A stretch of 64,000 bases of DNA from Firmicutes bacterium UBA3572 (GTDB lineage Bacteria > Bacillota > Desulfotomaculia > Desulfotomaculales > Desulforudaceae). This document shows, piece by piece, positions 15,126-24,536 of this stretch. The stretch is from assembly GCA_002375985.1 (NCBI GenBank), contig DFNH01000032.1:1-64000 (forward strand). The letters run 5' to 3'. The first letter of the stretch is position 1. Each line of letters opens with the position of its first letter. The notes beneath the pieces are model-generated. The model was given only the letters and a program-made list of their open reading frames with translations, was not told the origin of the DNA and ran no database searches. Both the position numbers and the translations under genes were made by a program.

Positions 15126-16508
15126 TCAACTTTGCCGCAGGCGCTCGCGGGCGCGGGCGATGGCGGCACGCACCGTTTCCGGGGCCGGTCCGCCGCGCAC
15201 CCGGCGGGCGGCAAGGCAGTTTTCGACCCGGATGGCGGCGTACACGTCCTCCCCGATGACCGGTGAGAAATTGCGGTATTCGTCCAAGCTGATCTCCTCC
15301 AGATGCTTGCCGTGCTCCAGAGCATACAGCACGACGCGCCCCACAATCTCGTGCGCCTCGCGAAAGGGCACCCCGCGGCCAACCAGATAATCGGCCAGAT
15401 CGGTGGCGTTGGTGAAACCGCCCCTGGCGGCGCCGTCCATGGCCGCCTCGCGGAACCGCAGCGTCCGCACCATGGGAACAAACACCGTCAGGCACTTTTT
15501 CACCGTGTCCACGGCGTCGAACAGCGCCTCCTTGTCCTCCTGCATATCCTTGTTGTAGGCCAGGGGAAGGCCCTTGAGCATGACGAGCAGCGCCTGCAGG
15601 TCACCGAACACCCGCCCGGACTTGCCGCGGATCAGCTCGGCCATATCCGGGTTCTTCTTTTGCGGCATCATGCTGCTGCCGGTGGCGTAGGCATCGTCCA
15701 GCTCCACAAAGCCGAACTCGGCACTGGACCACAGCACCAGTTCCTCGCAAAAGCGGCTTAAGTGAACCATGATCAGGGCGGCCGCGGCGCAGAATTCCAC
15801 GGCGAAGTCGCGGTCCGCCACGGCGTCCAGGCTGTTCTCGCTCACGGCGGCAAAACCCAGTTCCCGGGCGGTGAACTCCCGGTCAATGGGGAAGACGGTC
15901 CCGGCCAGCGCCCCGGCGCCCAAAGGCAAAACGTCAGTGCGCCGGTAACAGTCGTCCAGGCGGGCCACGTCCCGGTAGAACATTTCGACGTAGGCCATTA
16001 AGTGGTGCGCCAGGCTGACCGGCTGCGCCCGCTGCAGGTGGGTATACCCCGGCATCAGCGTTTCCGTGTGCCTTTCGGCCAGATCCAGCAAAGTGTGTAT
16101 CAAATCGGTCAAGAGCTTCCGGATACTGCTAATCTCATCCTTCAGGTACATCCGGATATCCAGGGCCACCTGGTCGTTGCGGCTACGGGCGGTGTGCAGC
16201 TTCTTGCCGACTTCTCCCACCCGGGCAACCAGAAGGCGTTCCACCAGGCTGTGGATATCCTCGTCCACTTGCGGCGAAAACTCCACCCGGCCCGCGTCAA
16301 GGTCGGCCAGTACCGCGGTCAGGCCGTTCACCAGGGTCTCGGCCTCCTCCGGGGTGATGATGCCGGTGTGCCCGAGCATCTGTGCGTGCGCGATGCTGCC
16401 CCGGATATCGTAGCGGTACAGGCGCCGGTCAAAAGCCAGCGAGGAATGGAATTCTTCCACCAGCGGATCGGTTCCCTTTTGAAACCGTCCGCCCCACATC
16501 TTCGACAA
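15126..16508 (-). CDS. argH: Argininosuccinate lyase
   Basis: Last step of arginine synthesis: splits argininosuccinate into arginine and fumarate in the cytosol as a homotetramer. 460 residues, normal length. It starts SKMWGGRFQKGTDPLVEEFHSS, and the fumarase/lyase signature GSSMMPQKKNPD carrying the mobile catalytic-serine loop is intact. A TTG start at 16508 is used because AAGGAGG lies 8 bases upstream; the next ATG (16499) would be too close. It follows argG by only 4 bases and is the last gene of the argCJBDFGH operon. Confidence 0.96.
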   Translation of the reverse strand: MSKMWGGRFQKGTDPLVEEFHSSLAFDRRLYRYDIRGSIAHAQMLGHTGIITPEEAETLVNGLTAVLADLDAGRVEFSPQVDEDIHSLVERLLVARVGEVGKKLHTARSRNDQVALDIRMYLKDEISSIRKLLTDLIHTLLDLAERHTETLMPGYTHLQRAQPVSLAHHLMAYVEMFYRDVARLDDCYRRTDVLPLGAGALAGTVFPIDREFTARELGFAAVSENSLDAVADRDFAVEFCAAAALIMVHLSRFCEELVLWSSAEFGFVELDDAYATGSSMMPQKKNPDMAELIRGKSGRVFGDLQALLVMLKGLPLAYNKDMQEDKEALFDAVDTVKKCLTVFVPMVRTLRFREAAMDGAARGGFTNATDLADYLVGRGVPFREAHEIVGRVVLYALEHGKHLEEISLDEYRNFSPVIGEDVYAAIRVENCLAARRVRGGPAPETVRAAIARARERLRQS

Positions 16509-16512
16509 TTGT

Positions 16513-17727
16513 TTACCCTCCTTGAGCCCGGCTGTGCCGCTTACGGATCAGGGCCTGCATTTTCACCGGCAGCCCGAACAGGTTGATAAACCCGGCGGCG
16601 TCACGCTGGTCGTAGATGTCGTCCTCCTCGAAAGTGGACAGGTTCTGGTCGTAAAGCGAGTACGGGGACCAGATCCCGGCCGGAACACAGTTACCCTTGT
16701 ACAGTTTTAGCCTTACCCGCCCGGTAACCGGTTTTTGCGTTGCGGCGATAAAGGCGTCCAGCGCCTCCCGAAGGGGCGTAAACCAAAGGCCGTCGTACAC
16801 CAGCTCAGCGTAACGGATGGCGACAGTATCCTTGAAGTGTTGCGTGTCCCGGTCCAGAGTTAATGACTCCAGGGCCCGGTGCGCGGTCACCAGAATGGTG
16901 CCGCCGGGCGTTTCGTAGATACCCCGCGATTTCATCCCCACCAGCCGGTTTTCTACCATGTCCACGATCCCGACGGCATTGGTGCCGCCGATGGCATTCA
17001 GCCGTTCCAGCAGGGTGACGGGGTCCTGCGCGGCGCCGTCCAACCGCTTGGGCACGCCTTCCTCAAACTCGATCTCCACGTACGCGGGCCTGTCGGGGGC
17101 CCGCTCAGGGGGGGTAATCATAATGTACAGATCGTCCGGTGGCGCGTTGCCCGGGTCTTCCAGCAGGCCGCCCTCGTGGCTTACGTGCCACAGGTTTTGG
17201 TCAACGCTGAAAGGCCGCTCCCTGGTGACGGGCACCGGAATGCCGCGCGCGGCGGCGTACTCCATAGCCTGGCTGCGGGAGCGTATGGACCATTCCCGCC
17301 AGGGCGCAATCACTTTCAGATCGGGATTGAGGGCCCGGATGCTGACTTCAAAGCGCACCTGGTCGTTCCCCTTGCCCGTCGCCCCGTGGGCAACGGCTTC
17401 GGCACCCTCGGCCTCGGCCACCTCCACCAGGCACTTGGCAATCAGGGGTCTGGCCACCGAGGTACCCAAAAGGTATTTCCCCTCGTAAACGGCACCCGAC
17501 TGCACCAGGGGGAAAAGGTAATCCTCTACGAACTCCCTCCTGACGTCTTTGATGTAAACCCCTGACGCACCGCTCAACAGGGCCTTCTCACGAATGGCAT
17601 CGTAATCCACTCCCTGCCCCAGGTCGGCCACCATAGCAATGACGTCCAGGCCGTAGTGCTCTTTCAGCCAGGGGATGATGATCGAGGTGTCGAGTCCGCC
17701 GGAATAGGCCAGTACTACTTTGCCCAT
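16513..17727 (-). CDS. argG: Argininosuccinate synthase
   Basis: Joins citrulline and aspartate with ATP to form argininosuccinate. 404 residues. The PP-loop ATP motif AYSGGLDTS lies at residues 8-16, and the second signature GATGKGNDQVRFE near residue 117. The start ATG at 17727 has a GGGAG site about 14 bases upstream, further than usual, so initiation may be weak or coupled to argF. The gene is separated from argF by about 115 bases, the largest gap in the operon. Confidence 0.96.
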   Translation of the reverse strand: MGKVVLAYSGGLDTSIIIPWLKEHYGLDVIAMVADLGQGVDYDAIREKALLSGASGVYIKDVRREFVEDYLFPLVQSGAVYEGKYLLGTSVARPLIAKCLVEVAEAEGAEAVAHGATGKGNDQVRFEVSIRALNPDLKVIAPWREWSIRSRSQAMEYAAARGIPVPVTRERPFSVDQNLWHVSHEGGLLEDPGNAPPDDLYIMITPPERAPDRPAYVEIEFEEGVPKRLDGAAQDPVTLLERLNAIGGTNAVGIVDMVENRLVGMKSRGIYETPGGTILVTAHRALESLTLDRDTQHFKDTVAIRYAELVYDGLWFTPLREALDAFIAATQKPVTGRVRLKLYKGNCVPAGIWSPYSLYDQNLSTFEEDDIYDQRDAAGFINLFGLPVKMQALIRKRHSRAQGG

Positions 17728-17841
17728 TTTTGGTGGTTATTCTCCCTTCGTTCGTTAATTGATTGCCACAGGTGACACGTTTTCAGCTACAGTGCTCGCC
17801 CCGGCCGCCGTAGTGCGGGCACCGGGAAAGGGCACTCCTTC

Positions 17842-18767
<926 letters not shown>

Positions 18768-18771
<4 letters not shown>

Positions 18772-19976
18772 GGTTTTCCCCCGCTTTCGGCGGCCAAGAC
18801 GGCCGCCAGAATATCCACCGCGGCGTCTACCTCTTTTTCCGTCGTCACTAACGGAGGTATAAACCGCAGAATGCTGTCCCCGATACAGTTGATCAAAAGT
18901 CCCCGCTCCCGGCAGCGCTCCAAAACGGCCCTGCCCACCGGAGCGTCCAGTTCGGCGCCCACCAACAGCCCTAGACCGCGCACCTCCCGGACCACCGGAA
19001 AACGGTCCTGCAGTTGGGCCAGTCGCAACCGGAAGTGACCGGCGGTACGGTTTACCTGCTCCAGAAAGCCGTCTTCCAGGATGGTCCCGACAGCGGCCAG
19101 CGCGGCGGCACAGGCCAGCGGGTTGCCACCAAAGGTAGAGGCGTGGTCGCCGGGCGCGAACGCCGCGGCTACTTCCTCCCGGGCCAGCAAGGCCCCGACG
19201 GGGAAGCCGCCCCCAAGCGCCTTGGCCAGGGCCATGATATCCGGGGTGATCCCGTAGTGCTCGTGCGCAAAAAACCGCCCCGTGCGGCCGCACCCGGTTT
19301 GCACCTCATCGAGAATCAGCAGCAGTCCCCGTTCGTCACAGAGTGCGCGCACGCCGCGCAGGTAGTCGGTATCCGCCACGTGCACCCCGCCCTCGCCCTG
19401 GACCGGCTCCAGCATCACGGCGCAGGTGTGTTCCCCGACTGCCTCCCGCAGTGCCGCCAGGTCGTTGAAGGGCACATACCGAAATCCCGGTGGTAGCGGT
19501 TCAAAGCCTTGCTGATACTTGGGCTGTCCGGTGGCGGTGATCGCCGCCAGGGTCCGGCCGTGGAAAGAATTCAGAGCGGTGATGATCTCATAACGTTCGG
19601 GGCCGTACCGCATTTTGGCGTACTTGCGCGCCAGTTTGATCGCCGCTTCCACCGCTTCCGCCCCGCTGTTGCAGAAGAAGACACGGTCCAGCGCCGCGTT
19701 CTCCACCAGCAGCCGCGCCAGCTGCACCTGGGGTTCGATGTGAAAGAGGTTGGAAACGTGCAACAGTCGGCCGGCCTGGGCGCGGATCGCCGCCACCACC
19801 CGCGGGTGACAATGGCCCAGCGCGTTGACCGCCAGGCCCGCTACGAAGTCCAGGTAGCGGTTGCCGGCCGCATCCCAAACGTAGGCGCCCTTGCCGCGCA
19901 CCAGGGCCAGCGGGAACCGGCCGTAAGTGCGCATCAGGTATTGGTCGGCCTGGGCGATGATTTCGTCCTGGGTCAC
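18768..19976 (-). CDS. argD: Acetylornithine aminotransferase
   Basis: PLP enzyme converting N-acetylglutamate semialdehyde to N-acetylornithine with glutamate as amino donor. 402 residues of the class-III aminotransferase fold. The PLP lysine is K252 in DIMALAKALGGGFPVGA, and the ILDEVQTGCGRTG strand and FCNSGAEAVEAAIKLAR motif are present. A GTG start at 19976 follows GGGGGAG by 7 bases. The stop overlaps the argF TTG start by 4 bases. Succinyl-diaminopimelate aminotransferase activity is possible, as in other ArgD proteins. Confidence 0.95.
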
Positions 19977-20142
19977 GTCGTCACTCCCCCAAAAGTCAGA
20001 TCATTAACGGAAAAAGGATACAGGCAACTTTTTTGCCACCGCAACCCATATGTTAGTCTTTTGGCAAGCCTCAATACATTCTCCATTCATTCCCAGTTCC
20101 TAAGCACTGCAAAAAAGTACCCCGTCCCCTTTTTCCGCTGCT

Positions 20143-21033
20143 CTACGGTAATACCATCGTGCCGATGCCCTCGTCGGTAAAGACTTCCAGGAGAATGGCG
20201 TGGGGCACGCGGCCGTCCAGAATATGGGCCCGGTTCACCCCGCCACGAAGAGCGTCCAGGCAGGCCTCGATCTTGGGGATCATACCGCCGGTGATCACAC
20301 CCGATGCGATCAATTCGTTCACTTCGTCCACATGAATACGGGAGATACGTGAATCCAGGTCACCCTGACGCCGCATAACCCCTTCCACGTCGGTCAACAG
20401 CACCAGCTTCTCGGCTTCCAGAGCCGCGGCCAGCTTGCCGGCCACGTAGTCGGCGTTGATGTTGTAGCTTTCCCCGTCCGGGCCGACCGCGGTGGGCGCA
20501 ATGACCGGAATGTAGCCCTCCTTGATCACGTTGATCACAATGCCGGGGTTAACCCGCGCCACCTCACCCACGAAACCGATATCGACCTTTTCCCAAGCCC
20601 CTCCCGGGGTCTTGACCTGCGGCATCTTCTTGACGGCTTCGAAGAGGTTGGCATCTTTGCCGCACAGGCCAATGGCGTGGCCCCCTGTCCGATTGATCAG
20701 TCCGACGATATGCTTGTTGATTTTGCCCACCAGGACCATCTCCACGATTTCCATGGTTTCCCGGTCGGTTACCCGCAGGCCGCCAACAAAGCTGGTAGTC
20801 TTGCCTAATTTTTCAAGCATTTCGGTGATGTCGGGGCCACCCCCGTGCACCAGTACCGGGTGCATGCCCACGTACTTCATGAGCACTACGTCCTTCATCA
20901 CCGCCTGCTTTAGCTCGCAGTTGACCATGGCGTGGCCGCCGTATTTGATGACCACGATTTTGCCGTAAAACTCTTTGATGTACGGCAGGGCCTCCACCAG
21001 GATGCCCGCCTTAGCGATGGGCGTAAGTGTCAC
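20143..21033 (-). CDS. argB: Acetylglutamate kinase
   Basis: Phosphorylates N-acetylglutamate; usually the arginine-inhibited control enzyme in organisms with the cyclic (ArgJ) pathway. 296 residues. Amino-acid-kinase motifs: IVVIKYGGHAM, HGGGPDITEML, NINADYVAGKLAAALEAEKLVLLTDVEGV and GGMIPKIEACLDAL. Start GTG 21033 is chosen for the GGGGGA site upstream; the frame extends 22 codons further into the end of argJ without a site. The N-terminal helix preceding the core (TPIAKAGILVEALPYIKEF) resembles that of arginine-sensitive, hexameric enzymes; sensitivity is inferred. Confidence 0.95.
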   Translation of the reverse strand: MTLTPIAKAGILVEALPYIKEFYGKIVVIKYGGHAMVNCELKQAVMKDVVLMKYVGMHPVLVHGGGPDITEMLEKLGKTTSFVGGLRVTDRETMEIVEMVLVGKINKHIVGLINRTGGHAIGLCGKDANLFEAVKKMPQVKTPGGAWEKVDIGFVGEVARVNPGIVINVIKEGYIPVIAPTAVGPDGESYNINADYVAGKLAAALEAEKLVLLTDVEGVMRRQGDLDSRISRIHVDEVNELIASGVITGGMIPKIEACLDALRGGVNRAHILDGRVPHAILLEVFTDEGIGTMVLP

Positions 21034-21049
21034 CGCTTTTCCCCCGTTC

Positions 21050-22270
21050 CTAGGTTCGATAGTCGGCATTGATCCGCACGTAGTCGTAGGAAAAATCACA
21101 GCCCCAGGCCGTGGCCGTCCCGTCGCCTTCCCGGAAATCCACCGTCACTACCACGGGGTCCCGGGCCAGCAACTGGCTGGCCCGCCGCTCGTCAAAATCC
21201 AGGCCCTGGCCGTCCCGGGCCACCGGCAGGTCGCCCAGGTAAATGTCGAACCGCTCGGGGTCAAAGGCCGCACCCGAGTAGCCGGCGGCACAGATAATTC
21301 GCCCCCAGTTGGCGTCATTGCCGAAAACGGCGGTCTTTACGAGGCTGGAAGCGGTGATGGCGCGGGCCGCCAAACGAGCATCGTGTTCGGTGCGCGCCCC
21401 CTTCACCCGCACCTCCAGCAGCCGGGTGGCCCCTTCCCCGTCACGGGCGATGGCCCGGGCCAAGCGGGCACAAAGGGCGGTCAGCGCCTCCCGAAACCGG
21501 TCGAACCGGTCGGTGCCGGGAAGCAGCACCGGTGCCCCCGACCGGCCGTTGGCCAGCACTACCACCATATCGTTGGTGCTCGTGTCGCCGTCCACACTGA
21601 TCATGTTGAAGGTCCGGTCCACCGCCAAACGCAGGGCCTTCTGCAGGTCGGCCGCCGCGACGGCGGCATCGGTGCTGATGAAAGCCAGCATGGTCGCCAT
21701 GTTCGGATGGATCATGCCCGAACCCTTGGCCATGCCGCCGATGGTGACCGGCGGCTCCCCGGGGGCCAGCGCCAACCGCAGTGCGGCCTGCTTGGGCACG
21801 GTATCGGTGGTCATGATGGCCTCGGCGGCGTCGGAGCCGCCCGCGCGGCTCAGCCGCGCCGCTGCCTCCGGGATACCCGCCCCGATCAGGGTCAGCGGCA
21901 GCCGCTGTCCGATGACACCGGTGGAAGCCACCAGCACCATCTCTTCCGGAATGTTCAACACCTCGGCGGTCCGGCGGCCCATGGCCAGGGCATCCTCGAC
22001 GCCACCCGGCCCGTTGCAGGTGTTGGCGTTGCCGCTGTTAGCGACGATGGCCTGCAAGCGGCCCGCCCGCACCCGGGGTATGGAAACCAACAAGGGCGCA
22101 CCCTTGACCCGGTTGGTGGTGAATACCCCGGCGGCGCTTCCCGGTACATCCGAAAAAACGAGCGCCAGGTCTTTCTTGTTCCGCTTCAACCCGGCGTGTA
22201 TCCCGCTGGCCTGAAATCCCGCGGCGGCAGTTATGCCGCCGTCATCCAGCCACTCCAAATCCAAAGTCAC
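21050..22270 (-). CDS. argJ: Glutamate N-acetyltransferase / amino-acid acetyltransferase, ArgJ
   Basis: Transfers the acetyl group from acetylornithine to glutamate, and in bifunctional forms also makes acetylglutamate from acetyl-CoA. 406 residues. The self-cleavage site that creates the catalytic N-terminal threonine is intact in GMIHPNMATMLAF (T193), giving two subunits of about 192 and 214 residues. A GTG start (22270) lies 8 bases after GGAGGG. No argA or argE is seen, consistent with the recycling pathway. Whether it is mono- or bifunctional cannot be settled by eye. Confidence 0.95.
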   Translation of the reverse strand: MTLDLEWLDDGGITAAAGFQASGIHAGLKRNKKDLALVFSDVPGSAAGVFTTNRVKGAPLLVSIPRVRAGRLQAIVANSGNANTCNGPGGVEDALAMGRRTAEVLNIPEEMVLVASTGVIGQRLPLTLIGAGIPEAAARLSRAGGSDAAEAIMTTDTVPKQAALRLALAPGEPPVTIGGMAKGSGMIHPNMATMLAFISTDAAVAAADLQKALRLAVDRTFNMISVDGDTSTNDMVVVLANGRSGAPVLLPGTDRFDRFREALTALCARLARAIARDGEGATRLLEVRVKGARTEHDARLAARAITASSLVKTAVFGNDANWGRIICAAGYSGAAFDPERFDIYLGDLPVARDGQGLDFDERRASQLLARDPVVVTVDFREGDGTATAWGCDFSYDYVRINADYRT

Positions 22271-22282
22271 CTTTTCACCCTC

Positions 22283-23323
22283 CTACGGATACAAACCGGG
22301 ACCAAGCAGCCCGGTGGCTTCGTCCAGGCCAAAGATCAGGTTCATGTTCTGAACCGCCTGACCGGAAGCACCCTTCACCAGGTTATCGATAGCCGACAGA
22401 ATGACGATCCGGCCGGTGCGCGGGTCCGGCACCAGGGAGATATCACAGTGGTTGGTGCCGGCCACCGCCTTGGTCTGGGGCCATACACCCGGCGGCAGCA
22501 CGCGTACGAACGGCTCATCACGGTAAAAATCGGCATACAATTCGTAGAGCTCATCCGCCCCCGGCAAAACCGCCGGCCTGGTGTAGATCGTGGCCAGGAT
22601 GCCCCGCACCATAGGCACCAGGTGGGGCGTAAAGGATACGGTGATCGCCGCCCCCGCCAGCCGGCTCAGCTGTTCCTCGATCTCCGGCGTATGGCGGTGC
22701 ACCGCCACACCGTAAGCCTGGAAGTTCTCGTTAGTCTCGGAAAAGTGGGTCTTCAGGGAAAATCCCCGCCCCGCGCCCGAAACCCCGGACTTGGCGTCGA
22801 TCACAATCTCGCGGGTATCAATGAGACCTTTGACCAACAGGGGCGCCAGGCCCAGGATGGAGGCCGTGGGGTAACAGCCGGGATTGGCCACCAGGTCGGC
22901 GCCGCGGATGGCATCCCGGTTAATCTCGGGCAGCCCGTATACCGTGCGCGCCAGCAGGTCTGCCGCCGTGTGGGGCACCTGATACCAGGTCTCGTAAGTT
23001 TCCCGGGCGCTGAACCGGAAGTCGGCCCCCAGGTCAATCAGTTTCTTGCCCCGGGAAACCACCTCCGGCGCCACCCCCATGGAATGGCCGTGCGGCAGGG
23101 CGGTGAAAATCACGTCCGCCCGGGCGACCAGTTGGGGCAGATCCAGTTCCTCGCAGCTGAGGTCAGTGTATCCCTTAAGATGTGGGTATACGCGCCAGTA
23201 AGGCTCGCCGCGGTAAGTACGGGAGGTCAGTCCGACGATTCGGGCTTGCGGGTGACGGGACAGAAGCCGCACCAATTCCGCGCCGGTATAGCCGGTAGAC
23301 CCGATAATCCCAACCTTGATCAA
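22283..23323 (-). CDS. argC: N-acetyl-gamma-glutamyl-phosphate reductase
   Basis: NADPH-dependent reduction of acetylglutamyl phosphate to the semialdehyde. 346 residues, the usual length. Rossmann start VGIIGSTGYTGAELVRLLSRHP and catalytic cysteine in ADLVANPGCYPTASIL. The TTG at 23323 is preferred over the ATG at 23350: the latter lies at the -10 box of the promoter (23352-23357) and would be upstream of or at the transcription start, while TTG has a GGGGGG site and yields the standard N terminus. First gene of the arginine operon. Confidence 0.95.
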   Translation of the reverse strand: MIKVGIIGSTGYTGAELVRLLSRHPQARIVGLTSRTYRGEPYWRVYPHLKGYTDLSCEELDLPQLVARADVIFTALPHGHSMGVAPEVVSRGKKLIDLGADFRFSARETYETWYQVPHTAADLLARTVYGLPEINRDAIRGADLVANPGCYPTASILGLAPLLVKGLIDTREIVIDAKSGVSGAGRGFSLKTHFSETNENFQAYGVAVHRHTPEIEEQLSRLAGAAITVSFTPHLVPMVRGILATIYTRPAVLPGADELYELYADFYRDEPFVRVLPPGVWPQTKAVAGTNHCDISLVPDPRTGRIVILSAIDNLVKGASGQAVQNMNLIFGLDEATGLLGPGLYP

Positions 23324-23351
23324 CTCGCCACCCCCCAAAGTAATGTTCATA

Positions 23352-23380
23352 ATTATACAGAACCGTGATTAATTATTCAA
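23352..23380 (-). promoter_or_regulatory. Promoter of argCJBDFGH with overlapping ARG-box-like operator
   Basis: On the minus strand TTGAAT (23375-23380) and TATAAT (23352-23357) are exactly 17 bases apart. TTGAATAATTAATCA, covering the -35 box and the start of the spacer (about 23366-23380), closely resembles the palindromic ARG box bound by ArgR/AhrC (TGAAT-A/T-rich-ATTCA). Repressor binding would block RNA polymerase when arginine is plentiful. The boxes are seen; ArgR control follows from known biology of this operon. Confidence 0.75.
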
Positions 23381-23431
23381 CCCCGGAGGGTGCTTTTTTA
23401 CAATATAATTAGCCACTACCCGGTAGTGGTC

Positions 23432-24448
23432 TTAGCGATCGGTCACTCGCGCCTGGCCGACAATTTTTAGGGCGTAGCCGCAGTGCGCGCAGCGGTTGCC
23501 TTCTTTCAGGTGCAACTCACGGATGATGTAGCCGGCCCGCTCAATCACTTTCTTTTGGCAGCGCGGGCAATAGGTATTGCCGGCCTCCGCGTCCCAGACG
23601 TTGCCCAGGTAGACGTAAGCCAGCTTTTCCCGGGCGATTTCCCGGGCGCGGTGCATGGTTTCCAGCGGCGTGGGCGGCAGATCTAAGCGGTAGTTGGGAA
23701 AATAACGCGACAGGTGTAGCGGAATCTCCGGGTCCAGGCCGGCAATCCAAGCCGCCAGTTCCCGGATTTCCACGGGGCTGTCGTTCTCACCGGTAACCAG
23801 TAAAGTAGTAAGCTCCACGTGGCAGTGCCGGACGGCCACCTCCACCGTGCGCCGGACCGGGTCCAGCCGGCCCGCGCACAGCCGGCGGTAAAAGTCGTCA
23901 GTGAAGGCCTTGACGTCGATGTTCATGGCGTCCACGTAGGGTAACAGTTTTTCCAGTGGTTCCTGCTCAACGAAGCCGTTGGTGACCAATACGTTTTTCA
24001 GCCCGGCCTCGCGGGCCACCACGGCGGTATCGTACACGAACTCATACCAGACCAGGGGCTCGGAATAGGTGTAAGCGATGCCGACACAGGTTGGGTCCCG
24101 TCCCCGGGCCAACTCCACCACTTCGCGGGGGGTCACCCGCACGGTCGACGGTTCCTGATGCGCTATTTCCCAGTTCTGGCAAAAGCGGCAGTGCAGGTTG
24201 CAGCCCACCGTACCTAGAGAAAGGATCTGGTGTCCCGGATAAAAATGGTACAGAGGCTTTTTCTCTATCGGATCCATGCCGTAGGAAGATACCCTTCCGT
24301 AATTTACGGTGTAGAGCACGCCGTCCGCGTTCCGGCGCACCCGGCAGGCGCCGGTTTTCTGATCCCTGATCACGCAGCGGTTGGGACAGAGGTGACAAGT
24401 GACCTTCCGGCTTTCGGGATCGGCAACGAAAAACTCCGCGCGGCGCAA
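23432..24448 (-). CDS. amrS: AmmeMemoRadiSam system radical SAM enzyme
   Basis: 338 residues. The radical SAM cluster motif is C83-x3-C87-x2-C90 (GTVGCNLHCRFCQNW). Extra cysteines at the N terminus (C18, C21, C25, C35) and a C-terminal zinc-ribbon-like pair (CPRC...CAHC) flank it. GIAYTYSEPLVWYEF and NIDVKAF are family hallmarks, resembling pyruvate-formate-lyase-activating enzymes. The system's reaction is not firmly known. The start TTG at 24448 is preceded by GGAAGGG. It lies 88 bases downstream of the amrB-amrA fusion. A small hairpin (23413-23429) follows the stop. It faces the arginine operon promoter without sharing it. Confidence 0.92.
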   Translation of the reverse strand: MRRAEFFVADPESRKVTCHLCPNRCVIRDQKTGACRVRRNADGVLYTVNYGRVSSYGMDPIEKKPLYHFYPGHQILSLGTVGCNLHCRFCQNWEIAHQEPSTVRVTPREVVELARGRDPTCVGIAYTYSEPLVWYEFVYDTAVVAREAGLKNVLVTNGFVEQEPLEKLLPYVDAMNIDVKAFTDDFYRRLCAGRLDPVRRTVEVAVRHCHVELTTLLVTGENDSPVEIRELAAWIAGLDPEIPLHLSRYFPNYRLDLPPTPLETMHRAREIAREKLAYVYLGNVWDAEAGNTYCPRCQKKVIERAGYIIRELHLKEGNRCAHCGYALKIVGQARVTDR

Positions 24449-24536
24449 CGGCCCATCCCTTCCTTAAAACCAGATTCAGCAGAAACTAACTACAAAAAAG
24501 CAGGCGCTTTCTGGTCTCCGTGTTGTGTTACCAAGA

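Noticed and set aside
18772..19293. An N-terminal extension of argF by 174 codons.
   Set aside because: It lies wholly inside argD and reads as its shadow; ornithine carbamoyltransferase homology begins at TTG 18771.
20975..23368. A 797-codon open frame on the plus strand across argB, argJ and argC.
   Set aside because: Shadow of three well-supported genes on the minus strand; His/Gly/Arg/Gln-rich without any domain.
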